54,913 nt of DNA, from positions 1 to 54,913 of the forward strand of contig NZ_CAAAHX010000016.1 of the NCBI RefSeq assembly GCF_900639865.1, in the 5' to 3' direction. Position 1 is the first letter of the stretch; every line of letters begins with the position of its first letter. The translations under genes and the position numbers were made by a program. Positions 17,719 through 27,050 of the stretch are shown here, piece after piece. The notes under the pieces were generated by a model. The model made no database searches, had not been told where the DNA came from, and was given only the letters and a program-made list of their open reading frames with translations. The DNA is from Legionella gresilensis. GTDB lineage: Bacteria; Pseudomonadota; Gammaproteobacteria; Legionellales; Legionellaceae.

Positions 17719-18945
17719 ATGGCTTCTATCAACTCTATGAGCTCCCAACCTGATAATACAGCGGAAGCGCAAATTAATTTACGTGAGTTAACTTTAAATC
17801 AATGGGTTAATGAAAGTTTAGGCGAAGATTTTATAGCACAGTATGGATTAAAAGATTCTACTCAAGTGGTTTCATTTTTAAATACCCATACAGGTAAAGA
17901 TGTTCGTGCAATGATCGTAAAAGAGTTGATTGAGATTGTTAAACAAGAAGAATCAATCTTTAATAAAATAATTGAAGAAAAAATGTTAGGTCAGCAACTT
18001 TTAGCCTACTTACTACTTAAATTAGCCTATAAAGAAAACGAACAATTTAAAAGACTTTGTGAAACTGTACAGGCGCAAATTGATAAAATTTTAAACAAAG
18101 ATAAAAATGCTTCTACTTCTAAAGCCGAAGCTAATATTCCAGTAGAGCTATTAATCCATCTAGAAAGCTTACAAAAAGAAGCACAAGATATAACGCGCGC
18201 TATAGAATCGGAAAAGAATGAGTTGATTAAAGTGGAACGCCAATTAGAGCAAATGAATGCTGATAGAAGCTTATTTGTTCAACGTCATCGTGACTGTGAA
18301 ATTCTTATCGATGATTTGTTAGCTATTGATGACCATTCAATAACCACTGATACATCATCTACCCGTAATCGTTTAATTAACGTTCGAGATGCTATGGCAA
18401 GCGTAGAAGTTCTTCCTATCAGCGTTAATCAAAGGCCAGATGTAATGACAGCACCTATACATGCGCCTCATATAGAAAGACCTCGAACGTTCCATTCATT
18501 AAAGCAAGAAATTCACGATACAATTAATATATTATTAAATCAAGGACGTTTAGAGGATAATAATATATTTGGTGCTACTCGTCATCCTGTTACCATTGAT
18601 TATGAGGACCTTACAAAACTATTAAAGTTATCAAAGTATTTTCTTGTAGAAAATTCAAAAGTAGGTGTAAACCATTATGATTCACAAATTGAAATTCTGA
18701 CAAGTACGGCTAATTCTAGAAAAAATAATATTTATACTTTGGAAAAGTCGCTTACAAATACACTAAATAAAACAGAAAAAATACAAAGAGAAAGTGATAA
18801 ATATAGTAAAGGAAGCTGGACACAAAGTGATGATAATAGATTTATTAGTAGACCAAGTCAGCCACCAGGTTTATTTGCTCATTCGAGAGAACGTTCTACT
18901 ACATCACCTACGTATTCTCCTGAAGATTTTAATCCTAATAGTTAA
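17719..18945 (+). CDS. Hypothetical coiled-coil protein, possible effector
   Basis: About 408 residues from the preferred ATG at 17719, which has TGAGG 8 nt upstream; an in-frame ATG at 17695 coincides with the expected transcription start. I recognise no family. After a helical N-terminal domain there is a strong coiled coil at about 145-205 (PVELLIHLESLQKEAQDI onward), another helix around 300-360, and a low-complexity Ser/Pro/Thr-rich tail. There is no signal peptide or membrane helix. The architecture resembles Legionella Dot/Icm effectors, but this is only by analogy. It ends 5 bp from the stop of the convergent LRR gene. Confidence 0.75.
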   Translation: MASINSMSSQPDNTAEAQINLRELTLNQWVNESLGEDFIAQYGLKDSTQVVSFLNTHTGKDVRAMIVKELIEIVKQEESIFNKIIEEKMLGQQLLAYLLLKLAYKENEQFKRLCETVQAQIDKILNKDKNASTSKAEANIPVELLIHLESLQKEAQDITRAIESEKNELIKVERQLEQMNADRSLFVQRHRDCEILIDDLLAIDDHSITTDTSSTRNRLINVRDAMASVEVLPISVNQRPDVMTAPIHAPHIERPRTFHSLKQEIHDTINILLNQGRLEDNNIFGATRHPVTIDYEDLTKLLKLSKYFLVENSKVGVNHYDSQIEILTSTANSRKNNIYTLEKSLTNTLNKTEKIQRESDKYSKGSWTQSDDNRFISRPSQPPGLFAHSRERSTTSPTYSPEDFNPNS

Positions 18946-18950
18946 TAACT

Positions 18951-19907
18951 TTAGAGCTTATTTTCAGGAAGAATCTCTTTAAGTTCATTAGTTAAATCTT
19001 TAGTATCAAGATTATTCTGGCTAACAAAAAAAGCAGTCCAACTCAGTAAAGAGGGTGGTTTATGTTTATCACCCATTTCCCAAGCATAATGCTCCGATAA
19101 TAAATTAGGTGTTGTTTCATTTTTAACTTTTATAAGTTGGATTTTATAAATCTGAGTAAATATGCCTTTCAAGGCTTGTCTTTGTATAGGCGACATAGCA
19201 TGAACTTCTTTTAAAAAAAATGAAACTTTTTTAATATAAGGTAGCGAGTCTTTCAGTGCTAATAATTTATTTTGGTCAAATAAATTTATACTATTTTTTT
19301 CTAAATTAAGTGATCTTACAGTAGTAGGGATAGCTTTAAAGATATTTAATAATTTATCTGCTTTTTTTAAATTTAATAGATTGGAACTTAAATTTAGTTT
19401 ACGAATATTGTTAAGCTCTTTAAAAGCTTCTACTAGTTTTTTTGTTGCAATAGTACCTAAATAATTTCCACTTAAGTTAATGCTATTAACTGTGACAGGA
19501 ATAGCATTAAATATTTTTTCTAAATCCATTATGGGAGGGCTACCAAACCCATTCTGGCTTAAATCTAATTTAATAATTGAAGGTGGAAGTGCGTTCAATG
19601 CTTGTGATAATTCATCGGAAGTTCTAGCATTAAAAACATTCGTGCTTAGTTTAATGGAGGATATACTAGAAGGTATTGCATTAAATATTTGTATTAATTC
19701 TTCGCCAGTTTTTAATCCCAACCTTGTAAGTGTTAAATCAAGTTCAATTACTGTAGAAGGTATAAGTTGTAACGCTTGAACAATTATTTCAGTTGGAATT
19801 TTACTTAAATCGCATCCCATTAAATCTAGTTTAATTACATTTAATGGCATGGTTTTAATGGATTCAACAAGGTCTATTTTAATAGAATTTTTTATTCGGT
19901 AATGCAT
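18951..19907 (-). CDS. Leucine-rich repeat protein, possible effector
   Basis: A 318-residue protein with about six LRR units of roughly 28-30 residues at about 15-215, of the ribonuclease-inhibitor style (VIELDLTLTRLG, SISSIKLSTNVFN, IIKLDLSQNGFG, VNSINLSGNYLG, IRKLNLSSNLLN, VRSLNLEKNSIN). The remaining 100 residues are helical and end in an acidic NELKEILPENKL tail. There is no signal peptide. LRR proteins of this kind in Legionellales are often secreted effectors that bind host proteins; here that is an inference from architecture only. No good ribosome site precedes the ATG. It converges almost end-to-end with the coiled-coil gene at 17719. Confidence 0.82.
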   Translation of the reverse strand: MHYRIKNSIKIDLVESIKTMPLNVIKLDLMGCDLSKIPTEIIVQALQLIPSTVIELDLTLTRLGLKTGEELIQIFNAIPSSISSIKLSTNVFNARTSDELSQALNALPPSIIKLDLSQNGFGSPPIMDLEKIFNAIPVTVNSINLSGNYLGTIATKKLVEAFKELNNIRKLNLSSNLLNLKKADKLLNIFKAIPTTVRSLNLEKNSINLFDQNKLLALKDSLPYIKKVSFFLKEVHAMSPIQRQALKGIFTQIYKIQLIKVKNETTPNLLSEHYAWEMGDKHKPPSLLSWTAFFVSQNNLDTKDLTNELKEILPENKL

Positions 19908-19997
19908 TTTTTAATTTAAATATTTAAAGACTAATCTTAGCATTTTATTTATAAGGAAAAAATAAAAGATTAGCTGTTTTAAATAATTTCAAGTAAA

Positions 19998-21011
19998 TTA
20001 ATTATTCTTACAGGATGCTACAGGAGTTGGCATTACTATTTCATAAAAGTGATTAAAGTAATTTTGTCTAATCGGAACAGTCTCTTTTTTACCAGCATTA
20101 GGGCCAATAATAAAGGTATTTTCTTTAGCAATTCCAGCGAGTTCATAAGCTTCTATGTCTGTCATTGCATTGCCGTAAGCACGTATAATATTTAATTTAT
20201 TTTCTCTTATGAGCTCTTTTAAGTAATTCGCTTTATATTGGGCTGTTCCTTCTCTTAATAATAGTGAGTTTCGAGTTTTAAGTGGCCAAGGAGGATAAAA
20301 TAAAATATTCTCCAACCATTCTCTAGACACTGCAGCCATCCAATAAGGGCGTGCAGTAAGAAAGATTATTTCATATCCTTTTTGTTTATAAGCCTCTAAA
20401 ACTTCTGCCGCATAATAGTAAGGTGAAGCTATTGATAGTGATAAAAAATCTTTAACTATTTCAAAATCGGAAAGCGTTAAAGTACCGTCAATATCAAAAA
20501 CTATTGCTTCATGTTTAGGATTAACGATACTGAGAAGTCCATCAGCTGAGCTTCCATCTCCTTCTACAAACATACGAACTAAATAATCGCCGGCTTTTAA
20601 TTTTTCTTGCATAGGTATAACTACCTCACCGTTTGAATTAGTTGTAAATTTTCCTAAATAACGCCATTGTTTAGTATAATCTTCATAAAGATAAGCATGA
20701 ATAAATTCATCCTCTAAATCTTTATGTAAAACCCAATCATAATCAAATTTTGCATGCAAAACGACAGGACTATGGTCATTTAAAACTAAATCATGAACAA
20801 CATGAAAAGGCTTAAATAAATTACTTAAAATTACATTTCCATAATGTCTAAATTTTTGAATACTAGGCGGAGAAAGGTAAGGCGCTTCGTTAGCTATATT
20901 AACATTAGTACATTGATCAGTTTTTACGAAAGAAATGTCAAAGTTATCACTGTAAACACAATGGAAATTTCCAAATAATATTAAAATTATAAAGTATTTT
21001 TTAATTTTCAT
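19998..21011 (-). CDS. Exported lipin/LNS2-type (phosphatidate phosphatase-like) HAD protein
   Basis: A 337-residue protein with a signal peptide at 1-21. Residues about 80-165 form a beta-rich domain (HAKFDYDWVLHKDLEDEFIH, then VEGDGSSADG) like the segment preceding LNS2 in RdgB/PITPNM-type proteins. Residues 168-325 match the LNS2 HAD phosphatase fold: D173-I-D175-G-T177, IIFLTARP (motif II) and GNAMTDIEAYE (motif IV). Lipins dephosphorylate phosphatidic acid, while some LNS2 proteins only bind it. The Asp pair needed for catalysis is intact. Being exported, it would act in the periplasm or outside the cell. It is transcribed alone, divergent from the beta-barrel gene. Confidence 0.87.
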   Translation of the reverse strand: MKIKKYFIILILFGNFHCVYSDNFDISFVKTDQCTNVNIANEAPYLSPPSIQKFRHYGNVILSNLFKPFHVVHDLVLNDHSPVVLHAKFDYDWVLHKDLEDEFIHAYLYEDYTKQWRYLGKFTTNSNGEVVIPMQEKLKAGDYLVRMFVEGDGSSADGLLSIVNPKHEAIVFDIDGTLTLSDFEIVKDFLSLSIASPYYYAAEVLEAYKQKGYEIIFLTARPYWMAAVSREWLENILFYPPWPLKTRNSLLLREGTAQYKANYLKELIRENKLNIIRAYGNAMTDIEAYELAGIAKENTFIIGPNAGKKETVPIRQNYFNHFYEIVMPTPVASCKNN

Positions 21012-21388
21012 TTCCCTTTTCCTTTAACAGTTTATCCTTAATCCTTTAAAGACATAATTGCTTAATTTGAAGCCAAATAACGTTAAAGGTAAAAAATGCT
21101 CGTTATTTATATACAATTATTTATTTTGCATGTATCGTATTAGCTTATTTTTGTATAATTATATATCATACAGATCATTAAAGCATCATAAATGAAAATA
21201 ATTTAGCATATTTTCGGTTATAAAATAAAATATAAATAATTTTTATAAGTCTGTTTAAGAAAGAAATGATTTAATTTTCAAAAAATTAACCTTATAAAAA
21301 CGTACTTCGCGTTCTATTAATTTAAAGATGTTGAGAGATGAAAAATTCTTTGTGATAATTATTAACCTTTATTAATAGGGATATTAAT
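21012..21388. other. Divergent intergenic region
   Basis: AT-rich stretch of about 377 bp between the lipin-like gene and the beta-barrel gene, presumably holding both promoters. I see no small gene, clear operator or terminator. Confidence 0.4.
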
Positions 21389-22171
21389 GTGGTTAAGAAA
21401 ATTGGTTTACTATTTCTCTTTCTATCCTTCCAATTGCATGCAGGTAGTATGGGAGAAGTTATTTCTTCTGATTACTCATGGTTTGCAGCCATAGGAACAG
21501 GCTTTTCTTGGACAGAAAAACCAGGTATTTATAATCCTGATCCTACTCAATGGGATCCGGCCATTGAAGGCTATAATTCACGTCTAGGTGATAGGGGGTT
21601 TTACTCCTTTGCTATTGGGGCGAAAATAATAGAATTTATTGATATAGAAATGAGCTATTTAAATCATGAAGTATTTGACTATCAAAAATTTCAAACTGGC
21701 GAACAATCTGGTCAGACGGCATTTACTGGCAATGCTAGAACTCGTTTTTTTCAATTAGATAATCGTGTTTTATTAGTAAATGGTTTTCTATATCCATATC
21801 ACGGCTTAACTAGCTTAAAGGTGAATATTAAACCCTTTGTCAGTGGAGGTATAGGTTATAGTCATAATCAAGTGCGAAAATTTTATACAGTTGGCAGTAC
21901 TATAATAGCAAATACTTCTGTTGGCTCTACAAGTTCAATTGGTTCCGCTATTAATACAAATAGTTTCGCTTGGCAAGGATCTACTGGTTTAACTATTAAT
22001 CCTATACAAAGTCATTTAGGAATTAACATTGGTTATCGTTATTTTAATGGAGGAAAATTCAATACGTCATCTACACTATATACAAACTCTAATGGTATTA
22101 TTAATACTAAAAATTGGAGGGGCTATTTAAAAGCGAATCAATTTTTTCTTGAAATTTTATATTGGATATAG
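21389..22171 (+). CDS. Outer-membrane beta-barrel protein, small porin-like
   Basis: A 260-residue protein with a signal peptide ending LHA, then mature AGSMGEV, close to the AGTMG mature start of the porin at 2448. The rest alternates aromatic and polar residues in barrel-like strands (GFYSFAIGAKIIEFIDIEMSYL, IKPFVSGGIGYSH, LGINIGYRYFNGG) and ends on a final strand QFFLEILYWI. This suits an 8-stranded barrel in the outer membrane. The preferred start is GTG, with AATAGGG about 8 nt before it. Substrate or role is unknown. Confidence 0.78.
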   Translation: MVKKIGLLFLFLSFQLHAGSMGEVISSDYSWFAAIGTGFSWTEKPGIYNPDPTQWDPAIEGYNSRLGDRGFYSFAIGAKIIEFIDIEMSYLNHEVFDYQKFQTGEQSGQTAFTGNARTRFFQLDNRVLLVNGFLYPYHGLTSLKVNIKPFVSGGIGYSHNQVRKFYTVGSTIIANTSVGSTSSIGSAINTNSFAWQGSTGLTINPIQSHLGINIGYRYFNGGKFNTSSTLYTNSNGIINTKNWRGYLKANQFFLEILYWI

Positions 22172-22230
22172 TTAATACAAAAAAAATAATTTTTATTTAA
22201 TATTATTTCTTATATAAAAAATTTATTAAT

Positions 22231-23433
22231 TTAGTTACAAGGTGAACTAGGGGTAGGACAGATAGGATCCCTTTCCCCATTTAAATTTTCTGACTTAGAA
22301 AATATACCTATATTATATGATGCGCTTGAAACATTGATTCTGTTATTTACAAAATGCTCTAATCGTTCAATTTGAATTTCTTGCTGCTCTAGTAAGGAAC
22401 TATGACCGTGATTCAAACGCTCAAAATTCATTGATACTTTACTTAAATCATTCTCTACGTTTACCAAGCTCTGAGCAAAATTTCCTAAGGTTAGCTCTTC
22501 CTTACTTAAAATTTCTTGTAGGCGATGCTGAAAATAAGTACGTTGCTCTTTATCTGTTATTGTTGCTCTAGATATTACTTGTAAAGCGTTCTTTAGAATA
22601 TCGCCTACTTGTTTTGCTTTTTTCAACTGGAATATAAGTGAGTCATTAGTTTGATTTAACTGAGTTATTTGTAGTGATAGTTCAGCTTGTTTAGTTTCTG
22701 TATCTAACATTATTTTTTTAAATTCTAAGTTAGATTGTTCTATAAAATTTGTCTGCTCTTGAAGTTTTAATCTAAGTTCTTCAACTAGGCATTCTAATTG
22801 ATTTTGTGTTACATCAAGCTTTGCATTTGCCTTAGATAAAATTATTAGCTCATTTCTCATGGTACTCATTTCATCATCTAGCTTTATAAGTTGTTTAGAT
22901 AAAATTTTTAATGCTTGATGAAGTTTTTCAAGTGTAAGCCATAATTGATCGTGTAATTTATTAAGAGAAATTATCACTTCTGAAAGAATAGTTGCAAAAC
23001 TTAAAAATCCTCGTTTTAAATTTTCTTTATCTTTTTCACAGTGTTTATAATGATTATTAAGAAAAAAGCCAGTGATAGTAAATATAAAAAGAGCACTTAA
23101 ACTTATGATAAGCAGGGGTATTAGATGAGATACCAAAGCTGCAATAAACAAAGGGACAAGAATAACAGCGCCAAGACCAAGTCTTTGCCACCAAGACAAT
23201 TTACCCCAAAAAATTGCCGCACGTGAGAATAGACTTGAGTTTTCAGCAAACGTATCAATTAATTTATCAAGATCGATTTTTAATTTTTCTAATATTTTTT
23301 TATTTAAACTAAGCTGATTAAGCTGGATTTCATTAAAATTAAGATTTGTATAAACAGCAGCTAGATTAATATTAACTTCTTTTAACTTTTCATCTGTTGC
23401 ATTGTCTTGCTGCATACCTGCTAAAATGGACAT
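22231..23433 (-). CDS. Coiled-coil protein with central membrane hairpin
   Basis: A 400-residue protein of no recognised family. There is an N-terminal coiled-coil stretch (about 15-62), then a hydrophobic segment at about 78-130 that looks like two membrane helices (VILVPLFIAALVSHLIPLLI and ISLSALFIFTITGFFL). A very long coiled coil follows from about 140 to 370 and then a short, Pro/Ser-rich tail. Proteins of this shape are common among Legionella effectors that insert in host membranes; inference only. It converges with the beta-barrel gene. Confidence 0.75.
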   Translation of the reverse strand: MSILAGMQQDNATDEKLKEVNINLAAVYTNLNFNEIQLNQLSLNKKILEKLKIDLDKLIDTFAENSSLFSRAAIFWGKLSWWQRLGLGAVILVPLFIAALVSHLIPLLIISLSALFIFTITGFFLNNHYKHCEKDKENLKRGFLSFATILSEVIISLNKLHDQLWLTLEKLHQALKILSKQLIKLDDEMSTMRNELIILSKANAKLDVTQNQLECLVEELRLKLQEQTNFIEQSNLEFKKIMLDTETKQAELSLQITQLNQTNDSLIFQLKKAKQVGDILKNALQVISRATITDKEQRTYFQHRLQEILSKEELTLGNFAQSLVNVENDLSKVSMNFERLNHGHSSLLEQQEIQIERLEHFVNNRINVSSASYNIGIFSKSENLNGERDPICPTPSSPCN

Positions 23434-23669
23434 TGTTTCCTTTCCTATTAAACTTATATAAATGACAGCTAATTTAAGGTCAATTGATGCTGATTCTAGC
23501 GAATAAGTTTAGCTCAGTCATTATTTTTTAATAACACAATGCAAATATATAAGCATGTATTATCAATTTTAAATATTGCCTCTATCTGTTTAAATTTATA
23601 TAGAGAGAACTTGATTATTAAATTAGGGTGGCAGAAAATTATATTGATAAAAGATATTTACTTGCAGAA

Positions 23670-23683
23670 TGAGATGTATCTCA
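23670..23683. promoter_or_regulatory. Dyad TGAGAT-GT-ATCTCA, candidate operator
   Basis: A 6-bp dyad with a 2-bp centre lies about 27 bp upstream of the symporter start. It could be a regulator site overlapping the promoter. It does not match CRP spacing. Confidence 0.3.
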
Positions 23684-23709
23684 CTTTAGCCCCCGAATTT
23701 TAATATATT

Positions 23710-24939
23710 ATGAAAAAATCTTATAAACCGTTCATATTTCCTATAATTTTACTGAGTTCAATTGTGCTTGGTGGTCTTACAGGCTATCGGCTAGGACCTA
23801 AAAGTTATTATTTAAAACCTTTAGGTGATATTTTTATCAACTTAATTCTCACTATTATTGTTCCTTTAATTTTTTTTAGTATTTCTGCTGCTATTGCACG
23901 TACTTCCTCATTAGGTAAGTTAAGCACTTTGATGTCGTATATGACTGTAGTATTCATCTTCACAAGCCTTATTGCTGCTTTGTATGCTCTATTCATAGTT
24001 TTTCTCTTTCCTCCAATAGTTGCAGCTGAAATACCCATTAACTTCTCTTCCATAGATAATTCAACAAATATATTTACCAAGATTGTGAGTATATTTACTG
24101 TATCAAATTTTTCAGAGCTATTATCCCATCAGCATATGTTAGCTTTAATAATCTTTTCGATGATTATAGGTACAGCAATAACTCGAATCGATAAGCAACA
24201 AGGGCGTTTATGCCTTGATATTTTGTACGCAGGCGAAGCTGTTTTAATGAAGAGTTTTAGCTTTATTATGTATTATGCGCCTATCGGTTTTTTTGCCTAT
24301 TTTGCAGTTTTGGTCGGTGAGTTAGGTGCTCAAATTATAGGTAATTACTTACGTATTACCCTTCTTTATTACGTATCAGTTTCATTTTATTTTATAATCG
24401 CCTCAACCTTATTTGCTTTTACTGCCGCAAAGAGAAAGGGAATACTTCTATTTTGGTCTAATATTTCTACGCCTATGTTAACAGCACTAGCAACATGTAG
24501 TAGTGCTGCAAGTATTCCGGCTAATTTAGAAGCAACAAAAAAAATGCAAGTACCCTCTGAAATTGCCGATATTACTATACCCTTTGGTTCTCTTGTTCAT
24601 AAAGATGGATCCGTAATTGGCGGGGTATTTAAAATTGCTTTTTTATTTGAATTATTTCATCTTAATTTTACTAATCCTAGTGTACTGCTTACAGCCATAG
24701 GGGTTTCCCTACTAGTAGGTACTGTTATGGGTGCAATTCCTAGCGGTGGTATGCTTGGTGAGTTATTAATCCTTAGTGCTTACAATTTTCCGTCGTCTGT
24801 GTTAATTGCGATAGCAGCTATTAGTTTACTAATTGATCCTTTAGCCACTATGTTAAATGTAACAGGCAATAGTATTAGTGCCATGATAATTGCTCGCTTA
24901 ATGAGGAAAAAGAATAACTGCAACAGAGGTGATGACTAA
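23710..24939 (+). CDS. Dicarboxylate/amino acid:cation symporter (DAACS family)
   Basis: An inner-membrane secondary transporter of 409 residues with at least eight hydrophobic segments. The family hairpin regions are present: ATCSSAASIPANLEATKKM (serine-rich HP1-like) and the unwound-helix motif IPFGSLVHKDGSVIGGVFK, where most members have a PLGATINMDGT-like sequence. GAIPSGGMLGELLIL matches HP2. The changed motif (VHKDGS) suggests a divergent substrate preference. No clear ribosome binding site precedes the ATG. It stands alone, but a second DAACS gene lies 0.8 kb downstream. Confidence 0.87.
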   Translation: MKKSYKPFIFPIILLSSIVLGGLTGYRLGPKSYYLKPLGDIFINLILTIIVPLIFFSISAAIARTSSLGKLSTLMSYMTVVFIFTSLIAALYALFIVFLFPPIVAAEIPINFSSIDNSTNIFTKIVSIFTVSNFSELLSHQHMLALIIFSMIIGTAITRIDKQQGRLCLDILYAGEAVLMKSFSFIMYYAPIGFFAYFAVLVGELGAQIIGNYLRITLLYYVSVSFYFIIASTLFAFTAAKRKGILLFWSNISTPMLTALATCSSAASIPANLEATKKMQVPSEIADITIPFGSLVHKDGSVIGGVFKIAFLFELFHLNFTNPSVLLTAIGVSLLVGTVMGAIPSGGMLGELLILSAYNFPSSVLIAIAAISLLIDPLATMLNVTGNSISAMIIARLMRKKNNCNRGDD

Positions 24940-25056
24940 ATTTTGATGTTTATATTTTATTTCAATTAAATTATTTTTAAAATTAGCTCATATATAATCA
25001 TTGTAATTTTAACAGGTTTTAGTAAAGTAATTTAATTATAACTCCTTTGTTGAATA

Positions 25057-25434
25057 ATGAAAAAATTTCTTCTTACGTTTTTTTCTCTTTTAGCTTTTTC
25101 TGCTAACAGTATTTGTATAAAAAACCAAACTGATTTTTCGTTGTATTATGAGATTCAAAATCAAAATACCCATTTTCCTATACCCAAAGTAAAATTTTAT
25201 AGTGGAATTGCAGAACCACATCAACAAAAATGTCATGCACATTCTCAAGTTGAGGGTGATGATTGGAAAATCTATCGTTTTGATAATATCAAGATGTTTA
25301 AAACAAATAATTACAATGAGCATACATTAGTTTGCTCACGTCAAGTAGAAGGTATTCTTAATTTTTTAGAAATTGATTATCAGCCTTGGTCCAATCAATG
25401 GTGGTGCCTTGATAGAAGTGACTATGATGATTAA
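25057..25434 (+). CDS. Small secreted hypothetical protein
   Basis: A 125-residue protein with a signal peptide at 1-18 (FFSLLAFSANS). The mature part is about 105 residues with five cysteines, enough for disulfides, and is rich in aromatic residues (WSNQWWCLDR near the end). I recognise no family. It looks exported to the periplasm or beyond. It lies between the two DAACS symporter genes on the same strand; a link to transport is conceivable but not shown. No obvious ribosome site precedes the ATG. Confidence 0.6.
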   Translation: MKKFLLTFFSLLAFSANSICIKNQTDFSLYYEIQNQNTHFPIPKVKFYSGIAEPHQQKCHAHSQVEGDDWKIYRFDNIKMFKTNNYNEHTLVCSRQVEGILNFLEIDYQPWSNQWWCLDRSDYDD

Positions 25435-25716
25435 TTCATTTAATAAATTATCTTATCAGCGGCTTAAATAGTGTTTTTTATCAATTAGAACGTTTTTGTC
25501 TTATAAAACTAGATTTTACTCCATACTAATTTTATAAAATAGCGCCGATAGACAATGAAATTTCAAGCTGCTCCAAAAATATGACAATCTTTGACCCTTA
25601 GTTTATAAAGTATAGAAGCACGGTTATTATGTAAATTTATAGCGTATTTTGTTTAAAATAAAAGTCTATTGCACATTAATTTATATATTTTACTGATACA
25701 CATAAGGAAGCAATTA

Positions 25717-26991
25717 GTGAAAAAAAAGAAATTTTTTACAGAACTCTACTTCCAAGTCCTCATTAGCATCCTTTTTGGAGTTTTAATCGGATACAGTCAC
25801 CCACAGTTAGCGATCAAGATGCGACCTTTAGGTGATGGTTTTATTAAATTAGTAAAAATGATGATTACTCCGATTATTTTTACTACGGTTGTCAGCGGTA
25901 TTGCTGGTATGAAAAATATTCGAGAAGCTGGTCGCATTGGTATTAAAACAATTATTTACTTTGAATGTATTACAACTCTTTCCCTATTAATTGGCTTAAT
26001 TATAGCTAACTTATATCATCCTGGTATGGGAATGAATATTGATGTTAATACTATAGATAAAACAGCTATAACTAATTATGTAAGGCAAAGCTCTAATTCT
26101 AATACTGTAACTTTTTTACTTAGTATCATTCCAGATACATTAATCAGTGCTTTTACTAAAGGTGATGTATTGTCCATTTTATTAATAGCTATTTTATTCG
26201 GCTTTGGTCTTTTACATGCAGGTGAAAAAGTAAAATTTATTTCGCGTTTTATTGATTTATTTTCTACAATTTTGTTCTCAATAACTGGTTTTATTATGAA
26301 ACTAGCTCCTATAGGTGTTTTTGGAGCTATAGCTTATACAATTGGCGCTTATGGAATTCATACGCTTTTTTCACTTAGTCAACTATTAATCGCTATTTAT
26401 ATAACAAGTTTTCTATTTATTTTTATTGTATTAAATTTAGTTTGCAAATTAGCAAATTTTAGTCTTTGGCACTTTCTAAGTTTTATAAAAGAAGAGTTAC
26501 TGATTGTATTAAGTACGTCGTCTTCTGAGGTTGTATTACCTCAAATGATCAATAAATTAGAACAATTTGGTTGTGCTAAAAGGGTAGTTCGGTTAGTTTT
26601 ACCTACTGGTTATACCTTTAATTTAGATGGTACATCTATTTATTTAACTATTTCTGCTTTATTTATTGCTCAAGCTTTTAATATTGATCTAACTCTTAGC
26701 CAACAATTATCAATGGTTGCCCTTTTATTATTAACTTCAAAAGGTGCTGCCGCAGTTACCGGCGGCGGGTTTCTGGTGCTAGCTGCTACATTATCAACTC
26801 TACCTTCTATTCCTCTTGAAGGGCTTGCTTTACTATTAGGAATAGATAGATTCATGGATATTGCACGCTCTATAACAAATTTAATAGGTAATGGAATAGC
26901 AACTGTTGTTATTGCTAAGTGGGAAGGTGATTTTAATGAAAGTACAAATGAAGCACTAATAAAGAAAAATAAGGCAATGTTACCTACTTAA
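25717..26991 (+). CDS. Dicarboxylate/glutamate:cation symporter (GltP/DctA-like)
   Basis: A canonical DAACS transporter of 424 residues for C4-dicarboxylates or glutamate/aspartate. Hallmarks are MITPIIFTTVVSGIAGM, STSSSEVVLPQMINKLE (HP1), LPTGYTFNLDGTSIYLT (unwound helix) and SKGAAAVTGGGFLVLAATL (HP2). GTG at 25717 is preferred over the longer ATG at 25669: AAGGAAG lies 7 nt before it, and the protein then begins with the usual KKKKFFTELYFQVLISI. It is followed by a strong hairpin and a convergent GNAT gene. DctA would import succinate/fumarate/malate, GltP would import glutamate; sequence alone does not decide. Confidence 0.92.
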   Translation: MKKKKFFTELYFQVLISILFGVLIGYSHPQLAIKMRPLGDGFIKLVKMMITPIIFTTVVSGIAGMKNIREAGRIGIKTIIYFECITTLSLLIGLIIANLYHPGMGMNIDVNTIDKTAITNYVRQSSNSNTVTFLLSIIPDTLISAFTKGDVLSILLIAILFGFGLLHAGEKVKFISRFIDLFSTILFSITGFIMKLAPIGVFGAIAYTIGAYGIHTLFSLSQLLIAIYITSFLFIFIVLNLVCKLANFSLWHFLSFIKEELLIVLSTSSSEVVLPQMINKLEQFGCAKRVVRLVLPTGYTFNLDGTSIYLTISALFIAQAFNIDLTLSQQLSMVALLLLTSKGAAAVTGGGFLVLAATLSTLPSIPLEGLALLLGIDRFMDIARSITNLIGNGIATVVIAKWEGDFNESTNEALIKKNKAMLPT

Positions 26992-27014
26992 ACTTATTAA
27001 AATAGATTTAAACA

Positions 27015-27045
27015 ATACATCGCTATTAATATAATAGCGATGTAT
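27015..27045. terminator. Bidirectional terminator hairpin
   Basis: A 14-bp perfect stem (ATACATCGCTATTA / TAATAGCGATGTAT) with a 3-nt loop sits exactly between the convergent symporter and GNAT genes. It lacks a long T-run but is the strongest hairpin between genes in this part of the window. Confidence 0.6.
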
Positions 27046-27050
27046 AAAAT

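Noticed and set aside
23670-23683. Dyad TGAGATGTATCTCA as a CRP site
   Set aside because: The gap between the half-sites is four bases, not six, and the half-sites differ from TGTGA/TCACA. Kept only as an unassigned operator candidate.
25669-25716. Longer N-terminus of the second DAACS symporter
   Set aside because: The GTG at 25717 has a good AAGGAAG site and gives the usual family start; the extension has no site.
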